A stretch of 64,000 nt of DNA from positions 37,439 to 101,438 of the forward strand of contig SUZG01000008.1 in assembly GCA_015060015.1 (NCBI GenBank), read 5' to 3'. The translations under genes and the position numbers were made by a program. The stretch is from Rikenellaceae bacterium (GTDB lineage Bacteria > Bacteroidota > Bacteroidia > Bacteroidales > Rikenellaceae). Below the pieces are notes generated by a model. It saw nothing but the letters and a program-made list of their open reading frames with translations, did no database searches and was not told the origin of the DNA. Below, piece after piece: positions 17,596 to 26,253 of this stretch (position 1 is the stretch's first letter; each line of letters begins with the position of its first letter).

Positions 17596-18618
17596 ATGAA
17601 AATCGGAGATATAGATTTGGGCCCGCAGCCGCTGTTTCTGGCTCCTATGGAGGATGTCACCGACCCTTCGTTCCGCTATATGTGCAAGCGAATGGGTGCC
17701 GATGTCGTCACCACCGAGTTTATATCGTCCGACGGCTTGATTCGCGATGCGTGGAAGTCGCGTGCAAAGCTCAATATCGACGAAGAGGAACGCCCCGTAG
17801 GCATACAGATTTATGGCCACCTAATCGAGCCGATGGTTGAGGCTGCCCGCATAGCCGAGACGGCACACCCCGATTTTATCGATATCAACTTCGGCTGTCC
17901 CGTTAAGAAGATTGCAGGCCGAGGTGCCGGTTCGGGTATGATGCGTGATGTGCCGCTTATGGTTGAGATGACACGCCAGATTGTCGAGGCTGTCAAGACC
18001 CCCGTAACGGTCAAGACGCGTCTGGGCTGGGACGAGGATAACAAAAATATTATGGAGATAGCCCTGCGTTTGCAGGATGTGGGCATCAAGGCCCTGACTA
18101 TTCACGGCCGCACGCGTTCGCAGATGTATCGTGGCGAGGCTGACTGGACTCTGATAGGCGAGGTGAAGCACCACCCCTCAATAGAGATTCCCATCATTGG
18201 CAATGGCGATGTGGATTCGGGCCCGAAGGCGAAGCAGATGTTCGACGAGTATGGCGTTGATGGCGTGATGATTGGCCGTGCGACATATGGTCGTCCGTGG
18301 ATTTTCCGCGAGGTGAAACACTTTATGGCGACGGGCGAGGTTATGCCGCAACCATCGGTTGTGGAACGTGTGGCCATAGCCAAGGAGCACCTTGCCAAGT
18401 CGTTGGAGATTAAGGGCGAGAGAGTGGGTATTCTGGAGATGCGTCGCCACCTGTCGAACTACTTCAAGGGTCTGCCCGACTTCAAATCTACGCGACTGAC
18501 ACTCGTCACCTCAAACGATATCGAGGAGCTGTACTCCACCCTTGATATGATTGCCCAGCGATGGGGCGATGTTGATATGAGTGGGGCAGTGCCGCCATCA
18601 CTCTCACACGAGATATAA
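17596..18618 (+). CDS. dusB: tRNA-dihydrouridine synthase, DusB family
   Basis: This FMN enzyme reduces uridines in the tRNA D-loop. The 340-residue protein has the N-terminal FLAPMEDVTDPSFR motif and the catalytic Cys101 in INFGCPVKKIAGRGAGSG. Segments TVKTRLGW and LTIHGRTRSQMY follow, then a GNGDV phosphate-binding loop and a C-terminal helical domain. It converges with a small GNAT gene whose stop is 7 bases away. Confidence 0.94.
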   Translation: MKIGDIDLGPQPLFLAPMEDVTDPSFRYMCKRMGADVVTTEFISSDGLIRDAWKSRAKLNIDEEERPVGIQIYGHLIEPMVEAARIAETAHPDFIDINFGCPVKKIAGRGAGSGMMRDVPLMVEMTRQIVEAVKTPVTVKTRLGWDEDNKNIMEIALRLQDVGIKALTIHGRTRSQMYRGEADWTLIGEVKHHPSIEIPIIGNGDVDSGPKAKQMFDEYGVDGVMIGRATYGRPWIFREVKHFMATGEVMPQPSVVERVAIAKEHLAKSLEIKGERVGILEMRRHLSNYFKGLPDFKSTRLTLVTSNDIEELYSTLDMIAQRWGDVDMSGAVPPSLSHEI

Positions 18619-18625
18619 TACTCGG

Positions 18626-19060
18626 CTACAAATCCATTTTATAGACATTCGTTGTGCGCTGCTCGAAGCCCTCTCGGCGGTAGAGTGCGTTTGCCTCCGT
18701 GCGTTGCGGGTTGGAGGTGAGCATCAGGGTTATGGGCGATAGCTGCTGCGTATATTTAATTGCGTATTGCACCAACTGTCGTCCGAAGCCTTTGCCGCGA
18801 TACTCTTTATCCACCACCACATCCTCCACCCACGCCTTGCGGGAGGTGGGTGCGGAGTAGATGCCGAGAGTGAGCATTCCCGCTACGGTGTTATCATAGT
18901 AGAGCAAAAACAGCCGGCTCGCCCTGTCGCTGATGATTTGGTGTAGTGACTCCTCCGTGAAGAGTATCTCCCGTGAGGTGAGTTGCCGCAGCAGCGAACA
19001 GATAGGCTCTATGAGTGAAGGGTCGAAGGTTGTGACCTCGCGAATATCAATATCAGGCAT
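18626..19060 (-). CDS. GNAT-family N-acetyltransferase
   Basis: The 144-residue protein has the acetyl-CoA binding segment VEDVVVDKEYRGKGFGRQLVQYA (about residues 76-98; RGKGFGRQL is the core) and a C-terminal EANALYRREGFEQR strand-helix pair. These are diagnostic of the GNAT fold. The acceptor is unknown. It follows gcvT on the same strand but after a strong terminator, so it probably has its own promoter. Confidence 0.85.
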   Translation of the reverse strand: MPDIDIREVTTFDPSLIEPICSLLRQLTSREILFTEESLHQIISDRASRLFLLYYDNTVAGMLTLGIYSAPTSRKAWVEDVVVDKEYRGKGFGRQLVQYAIKYTQQLSPITLMLTSNPQRTEANALYRREGFEQRTTNVYKMDL

Positions 19061-19078
19061 ACTTCAAAACATTAAAAA

Positions 19079-19112
19079 GGGCTGCAACGACAACACGGTT
19101 GTTATGCAGCCC
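19079..19112 (-). terminator. Terminator of gcvT
   Basis: GGGCTGCA and TGCAGCCC form the outer stem and ACAAC/GTTGT an inner one. On the minus strand the hairpin is followed by five T. Confidence 0.8.
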
Positions 19113-19144
19113 CTCAAAATTATCAATCGGTTAAAATATCAAAC

Positions 19145-20239
19145 CTATACGAAAGGATACTTCACCACCTCGGCTTTGAGCAGACGGTCGCGGATAACGA
19201 CTGCTACAACAGTGCCTACGGCGGCATACTCCGCCTTCACGTAGCCGAGTGCGATACCCACCTTCAACATAGGCGACATAGTACCCGATGTGACGTGGCC
19301 AATCTCCTCGCCCTCCAAATTTGCAATCTTATACTCGTGGCGTGGAATGCCTCGGTCAATCATCTTCAAGCCCACCAGCTTACGCTTCAAGCCCTCGGCC
19401 TTCTGCTGTGCGAGATATTCGCGGTCGATGAAGTCCTTACCTTCGACGAACTTCGTTACCCAGCCCAGGCCTGCCTCCAACGGAGATGTTGTGTCGTCAA
19501 TGTCGTTACCATAGAGAGCAAAACCCTTTTCCAGACGCAAAGTGTCGCGAGCACCCAGACCGATGTTCTTCAAGCCGAACTCCTCGCCGGCCTTCCACAT
19601 AGCCTCCCAGATGGTGTCGGCATCGGCATTGTACATATAAATCTCGCAACCGCCTGAACCGGTGTAACCTGTGATAGAGAGTATAGCCTCGCAACCTGCC
19701 ACCTTGGTCTGCTTGAAGGTGTAGTATGCCATATCCTCAACAGGCTCCTCGCACATCTTCTGCACGAGCTTCATCGCCAACGGACCCTGAATGGCCACCT
19801 GTGCGATATTGTCCGATGAGTTCTCCAACTCCTTGCCGGGTTCCATGCCGAACTTCTTGCCCGCATTGCAGATGTGTTGCCAATCCTTCTCGGTGTTGGC
19901 TGCATTGACGCAGAGCATATATTTCGTCTCGCTGAATCTGTAGATGAGTACATCGTCCACGATACCGCCCTTGCCATTGGGCATTGTGGTATATTGCACC
20001 TTGCCATCAACGAGCTTCGATACGTCGTTCGATGCGATATACTGCAACAGGTCGAGTGCCTTCTCGCCCTTAACCCAAATTTCGCCCATGTGGCTGACAT
20101 CAAATACGCCGCACTTCTCGCGTACGGTCATATGCTCGTCGTTGATGCCCGAGAACTCGATGGGCATATTATATCCTGCGAACTCGGCCATCTTGGCACC
20201 GGCAGCGATATGATACTTTGTGAATGCTGTGGTTTTCAT
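19145..20239 (-). CDS. gcvT: Aminomethyltransferase (glycine cleavage T protein)
   Basis: GcvT takes the aminomethyl group from the lipoylated H protein and transfers its carbon to tetrahydrofolate, releasing ammonia. The 364-residue protein shows the expected EFAGYNMPIEF, VREKCGVFDVSHMGEI, TYTGSGGCEIYMYN and LGARDTLRLEKGFALYGNDID segments. The last is part of the folate site. The C-terminus has the GHVTSGTMSPMLKVGIALGYV domain. Other gcv genes are not in the window. It begins 32 bases after an acetyltransferase-like gene. Confidence 0.96.
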   Translation of the reverse strand: MKTTAFTKYHIAAGAKMAEFAGYNMPIEFSGINDEHMTVREKCGVFDVSHMGEIWVKGEKALDLLQYIASNDVSKLVDGKVQYTTMPNGKGGIVDDVLIYRFSETKYMLCVNAANTEKDWQHICNAGKKFGMEPGKELENSSDNIAQVAIQGPLAMKLVQKMCEEPVEDMAYYTFKQTKVAGCEAILSITGYTGSGGCEIYMYNADADTIWEAMWKAGEEFGLKNIGLGARDTLRLEKGFALYGNDIDDTTSPLEAGLGWVTKFVEGKDFIDREYLAQQKAEGLKRKLVGLKMIDRGIPRHEYKIANLEGEEIGHVTSGTMSPMLKVGIALGYVKAEYAAVGTVVAVVIRDRLLKAEVVKYPFV

Positions 20240-20271
20240 TTTTCTATGTAGTTTTTGGTTTCGGTTTATCT

Positions 20272-21480
20272 CTATTTCTCACTCTTCTTGATGCCCAATC
20301 GCGGACAGCGTGTGAATGGCTTCTCGCGGTCGAACAGATAGCGATATGTAGTGTGCATCTTGTGGCGTGTAGCACCGACATAGTTCTGAATCATACGGTT
20401 CATCACGGGGTTGAAGTCGCCAATCCACGCAAACTCTACGGTCTTGTACTTGACATTGGGGACACAGAAATAGTTCTCGTAGATATATCGAATCATACCT
20501 GACTCCACGCCCTTGCCCTGAAATTCGGGTGTCACGGCGAAAATCATACCGAAGATGCGGTCGCACGACTTCCTGACCTTCAACTCCCACATCAGACGCA
20601 GCTTGTTCCAGAGGTTGAGGTTACCGTTGAACTTGCCGATGATGCGGTTGATGTCGGGAACCATAATGAAGAACCCGACAGGCTCGTCGTTGAAGTATGT
20701 GAAGAAGATGATGTTCTCATCGACAATCGGTGCGAGCTTCTTGACAATCTCCTGTGCCTCCTCTTTCGGCATAGGCTTCACGCCCGTAAACAGCGACCAC
20801 GCCTTGTTGTAGATGATGCGGAAATCTTCGGCCACCTCTTCCAGATTACGACCCTTGATGTTGGCAAAACTATATCCGGGGGTGTTCATCAGACGCTTTG
20901 CACGTTCGTAAATCGACTGGTTGATATCGTCGTCATATACTCGCCACAGGTAGGTGTTCTGGTTGAAGTAGTTCTGGAAACCATAGTTCTCAAACAACTC
21001 CTTGTAGTAGGGTGGGTTGTAGGGGTTGGCATAGAGTGGCTGGAACTCGTAACCCTCCACCAGCAGGCCCCACCACGAATCACGGGGACCAAAGTTCACA
21101 GGGCCGTCCATAGCCTCCATACCGCGACTTACCAGCCACATACGGGCTGCGTCAAAGAGTGTGTTGGCCAGCTCCTGGTCGTTTATAGCCTCAAAGAAGC
21201 CGCAACCGCCCGTAGGCTGCTCATAAGAGTAGGCGTGTTCGTTGTCGTAGAATGCAGCGATGCGGCCTACCACCTCGCCCTTGTCGTTGTATGCCACCCA
21301 GCGGATAGCCTCGCCATCGGCGTATAGCTTGTTGCGTGTGGGGTCGAATACCGCCTTGATGTCGCTGTCCATCGGACATACCCAATAGCGGTTGCCCTCG
21401 TAAAGTCGTTTGGGAAGGTCGATAAACTCTCTCTCCAAAGAGGCGTTGGTAACCTCTCGCAAAGTATATTTACTGCTCAT
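20272..21480 (-). CDS. Large GNAT-like protein, function unknown
   Basis: The 402-residue protein has two acetyltransferase-like halves. The N-terminal half has AYNDKGEVVGRIAAFYD. The middle carries MEAMDGPVNFGPRDSWWGLLVEGY. The C-terminal half has MIFAVTPEFQGKGVESGMIRYIY, a probable acetyl-CoA loop. Proteins of this type are common in Bacteroidales and usually named only 'N-acetyltransferase'. No signal peptide or membrane segment is visible. It is upstream of gcvT in the same direction. I do not know the substrate. Confidence 0.7.
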   Translation of the reverse strand: MSSKYTLREVTNASLEREFIDLPKRLYEGNRYWVCPMDSDIKAVFDPTRNKLYADGEAIRWVAYNDKGEVVGRIAAFYDNEHAYSYEQPTGGCGFFEAINDQELANTLFDAARMWLVSRGMEAMDGPVNFGPRDSWWGLLVEGYEFQPLYANPYNPPYYKELFENYGFQNYFNQNTYLWRVYDDDINQSIYERAKRLMNTPGYSFANIKGRNLEEVAEDFRIIYNKAWSLFTGVKPMPKEEAQEIVKKLAPIVDENIIFFTYFNDEPVGFFIMVPDINRIIGKFNGNLNLWNKLRLMWELKVRKSCDRIFGMIFAVTPEFQGKGVESGMIRYIYENYFCVPNVKYKTVEFAWIGDFNPVMNRMIQNYVGATRHKMHTTYRYLFDREKPFTRCPRLGIKKSEK

Positions 21481-21521
21481 ATATCGATTGTGATTTAGTC
21501 AAATCAACATTATCCATCTTT

Positions 21522-21529
21522 CAAAGATA
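21522..21529 (-). promoter_or_regulatory. -7 element of the GNAT-like gene
   Basis: On the minus strand TATCTTTG lies 42 bases before the start codon at 21480. No clear -33 element is seen. Confidence 0.45.
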
Positions 21530-21608
21530 CAAAAAAAATATAAAAGATGGTGCGAAAAGAGTTTTTCTTGTGATTTTTTCTTGAATGATGTCCCCCGAAA
21601 ACAACAAA

Positions 21609-21636
21609 CGAGGCTATCCTTGTGTGGATAACCTCG
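21609..21636 (-). terminator. Terminator of the DUF4890 gene
   Basis: CGAGG-TATCC and GGATA-CCTCG pair with one mismatch. On the minus strand TTTGTTGTTTT follows. It lies 37 bases past the stop codon at 21673. Confidence 0.65.
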
Positions 21637-21672
21637 CCGAGTACTTATCTGAAAAAAATCCTGTGATGGCAA

Positions 21673-22341
21673 CTATTTCTTATCGGTCGCACCCTCCGAA
21701 TAGTGGTAGGCGTGCTTGTTGCGATGCTGGTCCTCTACTGCCGGCAGACCCTCGGTCAGCTCAACCGCAACTCTGCGTTCGGGGCGAACTCTCTCGCCTG
21801 CTGTGCCGCGAGTGTCAGCACCCTTGTCGCTGCCCTTGCCTTTTTGGCTGCCCTTTCGGCACTTGTCGCACTTCTTGCCGTTTTTACACTTCTTGCCTTT
21901 GCACTTCTTGTCACAAGTTGCCTTGTCGCAAGTGGCCTTGTCGCAAGCATTGCCGCCCTTCTTGTCGCACTGATCGCCCCACTGTGGCATATCCCTGCGG
22001 GGTGGGAACTTCTTAAAGCGGGGAGGATTCTGCATCTGCACAAACTTCTCGTACTGTGACTCGTTGAGTATGCCCTTCATATCGGCTGCCATCTGCTCCT
22101 TCTCGGCCTTCATCTGCTGCATACGCTGAACATCCTTCTCGGCCTGTGCAAGACAGAGCTTATATACCTTGTCATACTGCTTGTCACCGAGCAGAAGCTG
22201 CTGACGCAATCTCTCGGCTTTACGCTTTGCAATCTGCTCTACGGTAGGCATCTCACGCTTTGGAGCCTCCGGTGTCTGCTGTGCAAATGCTGTCACACTG
22301 AACAGAAGAGCAGTGATTGTGATGATAATTGACTTTTTCAT
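21673..22341 (-). CDS. Periplasmic DUF4890/Spy-like protein with Cys/Lys-rich tail
   Basis: The 222-residue protein has a signal peptide (LLFSVTAFAQQ). A charged helical domain over residues 28-108 resembles the CpxP/Spy/DUF4890 group, with paired helices and ILNESQYEKFVQMQ. From about residue 118 it becomes a Cys/Lys tail with CDKATCDKATCDKKCKGKKC and more CxxC pairs, nine cysteines in all. The last 45 residues lose this bias and look unrelated, so a past frameshift is possible. Spy-like proteins are periplasmic chaperones or metal sensors. The tail suggests metal or thiol chemistry, but that is inference. Confidence 0.68.
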   Translation of the reverse strand: MKKSIIITITALLFSVTAFAQQTPEAPKREMPTVEQIAKRKAERLRQQLLLGDKQYDKVYKLCLAQAEKDVQRMQQMKAEKEQMAADMKGILNESQYEKFVQMQNPPRFKKFPPRRDMPQWGDQCDKKGGNACDKATCDKATCDKKCKGKKCKNGKKCDKCRKGSQKGKGSDKGADTRGTAGERVRPERRVAVELTEGLPAVEDQHRNKHAYHYSEGATDKK

Positions 22342-22538
22342 AATAGTATAGTTTTAAGTTTATGACTCTATGCGATAGTTCGCATCTTCGTTTGGTACAA
22401 AGTTAGGGCCATTTGCCTCAAAGTGATACCACCCAAGGGGGTAAACAACCATTTTTGGCGAGTGAACTCGCCTGAAAAAGCGTTGAAGCGACAATGTTTT
22501 TTTCTCGGCGGGTCGTTTTTCCACCTCTCGGCGAAAAG

Positions 22539-23303
22539 TTATCTCTCCTTTTTCCGCCCTACAAGGTTCATCACACCATCGATAAAGGTCATCGGGTGTG
22601 TGGGTGCTCCGGGTAGCCATAAATCGACCTTGTGGCTCTCCAGCCATCGGCGGTCAATAGCTCGGCTCTCGGCAAACAGACCTCCCGAGCAGGCCTCCGA
22701 GCCGCACATCATCAGCACCTTGGGCGAGGGTACGGCATCGTAACAAATCTGCAACGGCTCGGCCATAGCTTTCGATATGGGACCCGTTACAACCACTCCG
22801 TCGGCGTGACGCGGCGAGGCGGTGAACTCCACACCATAGCGGCCGAAGTCGAAATTGACATTGCCCGTAGCGTTTAGCTCCATCTCTACCGAGTTGTCGC
22901 CACCGGCCGACACCTGACGCAGTTTGAGTGCCCGGCCAAAGAGTCGGGGTATATCCTCGCGTACGTTCTCGTGGTGGAACGCCACCTGCTTGTCGCCCGG
23001 CTTTACAACCAACGCCTCACGCGATGTTGATGCTATGTGGTAGTCGTTTGTAAAGCGTATGTTGCGAGGGGCTCGCAGGGCACACTCGCCGCAGAACATA
23101 CAGCGGCCCAAGTCCAGCGTGAAAGGCTCTGCGGAGAGGGCCTTCGTAGGGCATAGTGCTGCCGCTGCACGCACATCTTCCATGTTGTCGGTGGGCGTCA
23201 GTTCGGGGCGTCCGCGAAACTCTTCGCTTAGCTCGACCTTGTTCAGGTCGGGTATGTATTGCCAGCCGTGGCTGTGCAGAACTTTTATCTTTGGAAATAT
23301 CAT
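22539..23303 (-). CDS. Fused ferredoxin and hydrogenase-small-subunit-like protein (HyfH-HyfI type), cluster sites mostly lost
   Basis: The 254-residue protein joins a HycF/HyfH-like ferredoxin domain (residues 30-95) to a HycG/NuoB-like small-subunit domain (about 125-250; FGRYGVEFTASPRHADGVVVTGP is diagnostic). In the ferredoxin part only Cys51, Cys68, Cys71 and Cys74 remain. They are the ligand set of one cubane, and the other four positions (41, 44, 47, 78) are Met, Val, Ala and Ala. In the small-subunit part, all four proximal-cluster positions are replaced (Asp136, Val139, Glu203, Ala233). It is the last gene of a six-gene complex and starts 24 bases after the large subunit. Confidence 0.83.
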   Translation of the reverse strand: MIFPKIKVLHSHGWQYIPDLNKVELSEEFRGRPELTPTDNMEDVRAAAALCPTKALSAEPFTLDLGRCMFCGECALRAPRNIRFTNDYHIASTSREALVVKPGDKQVAFHHENVREDIPRLFGRALKLRQVSAGGDNSVEMELNATGNVNFDFGRYGVEFTASPRHADGVVVTGPISKAMAEPLQICYDAVPSPKVLMMCGSEACSGGLFAESRAIDRRWLESHKVDLWLPGAPTHPMTFIDGVMNLVGRKKER

Positions 23304-23327
23304 AAGCAGTACCTTGTTTTTCTGATT

Positions 23328-24842
23328 TTACAGGTCGTATCCGCAATACGAGAGGTTGAAACTCTTGTTGCAGATAGGGAAATCGGAGATACCCTCACCG
23401 CGAACAGCCAACGCCAATGCCAGCCAGTTGTGCAGGCTGGGGTCTTTGACCTTGTAGGTCGCGATTTTACCCTCGCTGTTGGTTATGGCAACGTGGCATA
23501 TCTCGCCTCGCCAGCCCTCCACAAGCGAGAAGGCGAGAGAGTCGGGTGCGAGTGCCGCTTCATAGTCGGGGCGTGGCATACTCTCTGTGGGTGTATAGCC
23601 CTCCAACAACTCTCTAATATACTTTGCCGATTGCAACACCTCGTTGCAACGCACCGTGAGTCGTGACATCACATCTCCCTGGCGCTTGATGATGCTCTCG
23701 TGCCTGATTCTCCCGGTGAAGACTCCGTAGGGGTGCGATGTGCGTATGTCGCGGGATAGACCGCTGGCACGAGCTGCCATACCTACTCCGCCTATACGCT
23801 GCATATCACTCTTTGCCACTATGCCGCACTGCTCGAAGCGGGCCAAAAGAGTGGGAGAGCTCTTTATATCCTCCTTGACTTCGTCGTAACGGCGGGCAAT
23901 CTCCTCCACGTTTTTCAGAATCATATCACGCTTTGCCGCTGTCAGGGGTTTGTTGCTGCCCGAAGGGCGGATAAGTCCCTTGCCGAAGCGGTTGCCGCAC
24001 CACGCCTGCGTGGTGTTGATGGTCATCGTACGCAGAGCCTCGCAAGCCACCTGTCCGAGCTGATAGCCTACATCGGTGGACAGGGCTCCCGTATCGGCGA
24101 TGTGCAGAGCCATACGTTCCAGCTCCAATGCTACGGCACGTTCCGTTTCAAGAGCCTCCGAAGGAGTCTTGCCACATAGCTTCTCTACGGTGTGGGCAAA
24201 GGTCGTAGCGTGCGATACGGCACTGTCGCCGGCGATGCTCTCGGCCAGAAGTGTCTGTCGCAAGCGGTTGTCGGTTGCCGAGAACTCCTGCTCCACGCCT
24301 CGGTGCTGATAGCCGAGGGCTATTTCAAGGTGCAGAACACTCTCGCCGTTGCAGACAAAACGGAACGCACCCGGCTCGATGATGCCGGCGTGTATGGGGC
24401 CCACATTCACCTCGTGCAGCGAGTCGCCCTCAATCGAGTAGAAGGGATAGGTGTCGATGGTGGAGTTGCGGTTGCGTATGTCGAACGAGAAACGCAGAGG
24501 CTTATTCCACGGCATAGAGTCAAACTCCACGTTGTAGAGCTCCGTAATCTCTCTCTCGAAGATGTGCATTGCGGGGTGCAGGGCCGTGAGTGACGGCAAC
24601 GCCACATCGTCGTAATACTCCATAGCAAACGATGCCAGCATAGCCTTATGCTCCGCATCATCCAGCACGATGATATAGAATCGCAGGCGGTTCTGTTCGG
24701 GCGTGGCGAAGTAGTGTGCTACGTGGTAGCGTTCCTGTGCCAGACGCACCTTCAAATCTTCGTAGAGTGCAGCATACTCCACCTGGGGAATATCTTGCAG
24801 ACGAATGGCCGATGTGAGATTATCTACTATATGGTAGTTCAT
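23328..24842 (-). CDS. hyfG: Hydrogenase-large-subunit-like protein (HycE/HyfG type) without NiFe ligands
   Basis: The 504-residue protein has an N-terminal NuoC-like part (about 1-110; FEREITELYNVEF) and a NuoD/HycE-like part with GPIHAGIIEPGAFRF and GYQHRGVEQ. Real NiFe hydrogenases have RICGxC and a C-terminal DPCxxC. Here the first is ESIAGDSAVSH (Ala204 and Ser207 in place of Cys) and the end reads SFNLSYCGYDL, with Ser and Gly at the ligand positions. It therefore cannot hold a NiFe centre as known enzymes do. It sits 3 bases from the hyfF-like gene. It resembles the Ehr class rather than hydrogenase-4. Confidence 0.86.
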   Translation of the reverse strand: MNYHIVDNLTSAIRLQDIPQVEYAALYEDLKVRLAQERYHVAHYFATPEQNRLRFYIIVLDDAEHKAMLASFAMEYYDDVALPSLTALHPAMHIFEREITELYNVEFDSMPWNKPLRFSFDIRNRNSTIDTYPFYSIEGDSLHEVNVGPIHAGIIEPGAFRFVCNGESVLHLEIALGYQHRGVEQEFSATDNRLRQTLLAESIAGDSAVSHATTFAHTVEKLCGKTPSEALETERAVALELERMALHIADTGALSTDVGYQLGQVACEALRTMTINTTQAWCGNRFGKGLIRPSGSNKPLTAAKRDMILKNVEEIARRYDEVKEDIKSSPTLLARFEQCGIVAKSDMQRIGGVGMAARASGLSRDIRTSHPYGVFTGRIRHESIIKRQGDVMSRLTVRCNEVLQSAKYIRELLEGYTPTESMPRPDYEAALAPDSLAFSLVEGWRGEICHVAITNSEGKIATYKVKDPSLHNWLALALAVRGEGISDFPICNKSFNLSYCGYDL

Positions 24843-24844
24843 AA

Positions 24845-26248
24845 CTAAAATATTGCAATTTTATCGATTAACGCCACGAGTGACTGCGGCTGCCACAAAC
24901 CCAGAACGATTGCTCCCAGAAGCAGAACGAAGGCACTGTACGAGAGGCGGCGGTTGATGTTCGAGAGGTGCAGCTCATCCTGATTGGGGTGGTAGCAGAG
25001 GCGAATCATACGCTGACACACCGAGTAGATGACGATGCAGAGCAGCAGCAGAATGATTGCTGCGAGCCACCAGCCGCCCGAAGTGATGGTCTGCGAGAGA
25101 ATCATCAACTCCGACACGAAGAGTGGCGATGGCGGGAATGCTAAAACCATAACGATACCGGCAATGATACCTATGGCACCCACCTTGTTGATGTTGATGT
25201 AGTCGCCGATGCGGTTGATGCGGTAGCCGTTGTAAATCTGACGCACGACAGCAATTTGCAGGAACAGGCTGCTCTTGATAAGGGTGTGGCAGATGACGTG
25301 GAACAGAGCCGCCCATACACCTATGCCGCCTATACCAAGACCTATGGCAACGATGCCCATATTCTCGACCGTAGAGTACGAGAGGAATCGTTTGTAGTTG
25401 TTCGTGCGACGCAGAAACAGAGCACCAACTATAAGGCTCATCACTCCGATAATAATCATAACGTGGCGAATCCATTCAAAAACCTCGGTCTCGGCAAACA
25501 GTCTGTACACGCGGAAGATAGCTAGAAAACCGGCATTGACCAGACCCGTAGAGAGCAGAGCCGAAGCGGGTGCCGGAGCTGCGAAGTTGGCATCCACACC
25601 GATAGTGTAGAGAGGGAAAATCTCCATCTTACAGCTGTATCCCGTGAGGATAAGCAGGAATGCTACCTTCAAATAGAGAGGATTGCCCTGCGTAATGAGG
25701 GCCTGCATATCTTCGTAGTTGAGTGAGTTGTTCGATGCAGCGGCACTCAACAGCAAAATGCCAAGATAGGCAATGGCGATACCCGTAGAACATACAAACA
25801 GATACTTCCACGTCGCTTCAAGGGTCTGCTCCGAGTGACGGTGGTAGAGGATACCGGCACTGCACAGCGTGGTTGTCTCCAACAAAATCCACGTAACGGC
25901 TATATTGTTGGCGAAATATACGCCCGTGATGGCCGTTATGAGCAGCATCAGCAGGGCAAAGTATTTGCGATAGTTGCGGAAATCGTCATCTTTGAGATAC
26001 TCCTGCGAGTGAATAAGCACAAACCCTCCCACGATGACAAGCAGCATGTAGAGGAGTGAGCCGGCGGCATCAAATGTGAAGAACACACCCGAAGTCGAGA
26101 GATAGTTTCCGCCAAAGAGCAATCGGCCTGCAAAGAGCAGGTGCGAAGCGATATAGAGTCCGCAGAGCAGATGCACTTCGCGGCGTGAACGCACGAAGAA
26201 GGCACAGGCTCCGATTGCCAACCATAATATGAAATAGAGATATATCAT
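24845..26248 (-). CDS. hyfF: Proton-channel subunit of the hydrogenase-4/complex I type (HyfF-like)
   Basis: This 467-residue membrane protein belongs to the Nuo L/M/N and Mrp antiporter family. The ion-path residues of the family are kept: Glu in TWILLETTTLCSAG, Lys in TWKYLFVCSTG, and later Lys in GYSCKMEIFPLY and CHTLIKSSLFL. There are about 13-14 hydrophobic segments. It is the fourth gene of the cluster, 5 bases after hyfE-like and 2 bases before the large subunit. The intact channel residues contrast with the degenerate redox subunits beside it. Confidence 0.9.
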   Translation of the reverse strand: MIYLYFILWLAIGACAFFVRSRREVHLLCGLYIASHLLFAGRLLFGGNYLSTSGVFFTFDAAGSLLYMLLVIVGGFVLIHSQEYLKDDDFRNYRKYFALLMLLITAITGVYFANNIAVTWILLETTTLCSAGILYHRHSEQTLEATWKYLFVCSTGIAIAYLGILLLSAAASNNSLNYEDMQALITQGNPLYLKVAFLLILTGYSCKMEIFPLYTIGVDANFAAPAPASALLSTGLVNAGFLAIFRVYRLFAETEVFEWIRHVMIIIGVMSLIVGALFLRRTNNYKRFLSYSTVENMGIVAIGLGIGGIGVWAALFHVICHTLIKSSLFLQIAVVRQIYNGYRINRIGDYININKVGAIGIIAGIVMVLAFPPSPLFVSELMILSQTITSGGWWLAAIILLLLCIVIYSVCQRMIRLCYHPNQDELHLSNINRRLSYSAFVLLLGAIVLGLWQPQSLVALIDKIAIF

Positions 26249-26253
26249 CGGTG

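Noticed and set aside
22457..22472. GGCGAGT/ACTCGCC hairpin between the Ehr-like operon and the DUF4890 gene
   Set aside because: The loop is only two bases and no T run follows on either strand, so it is not a convincing terminator.
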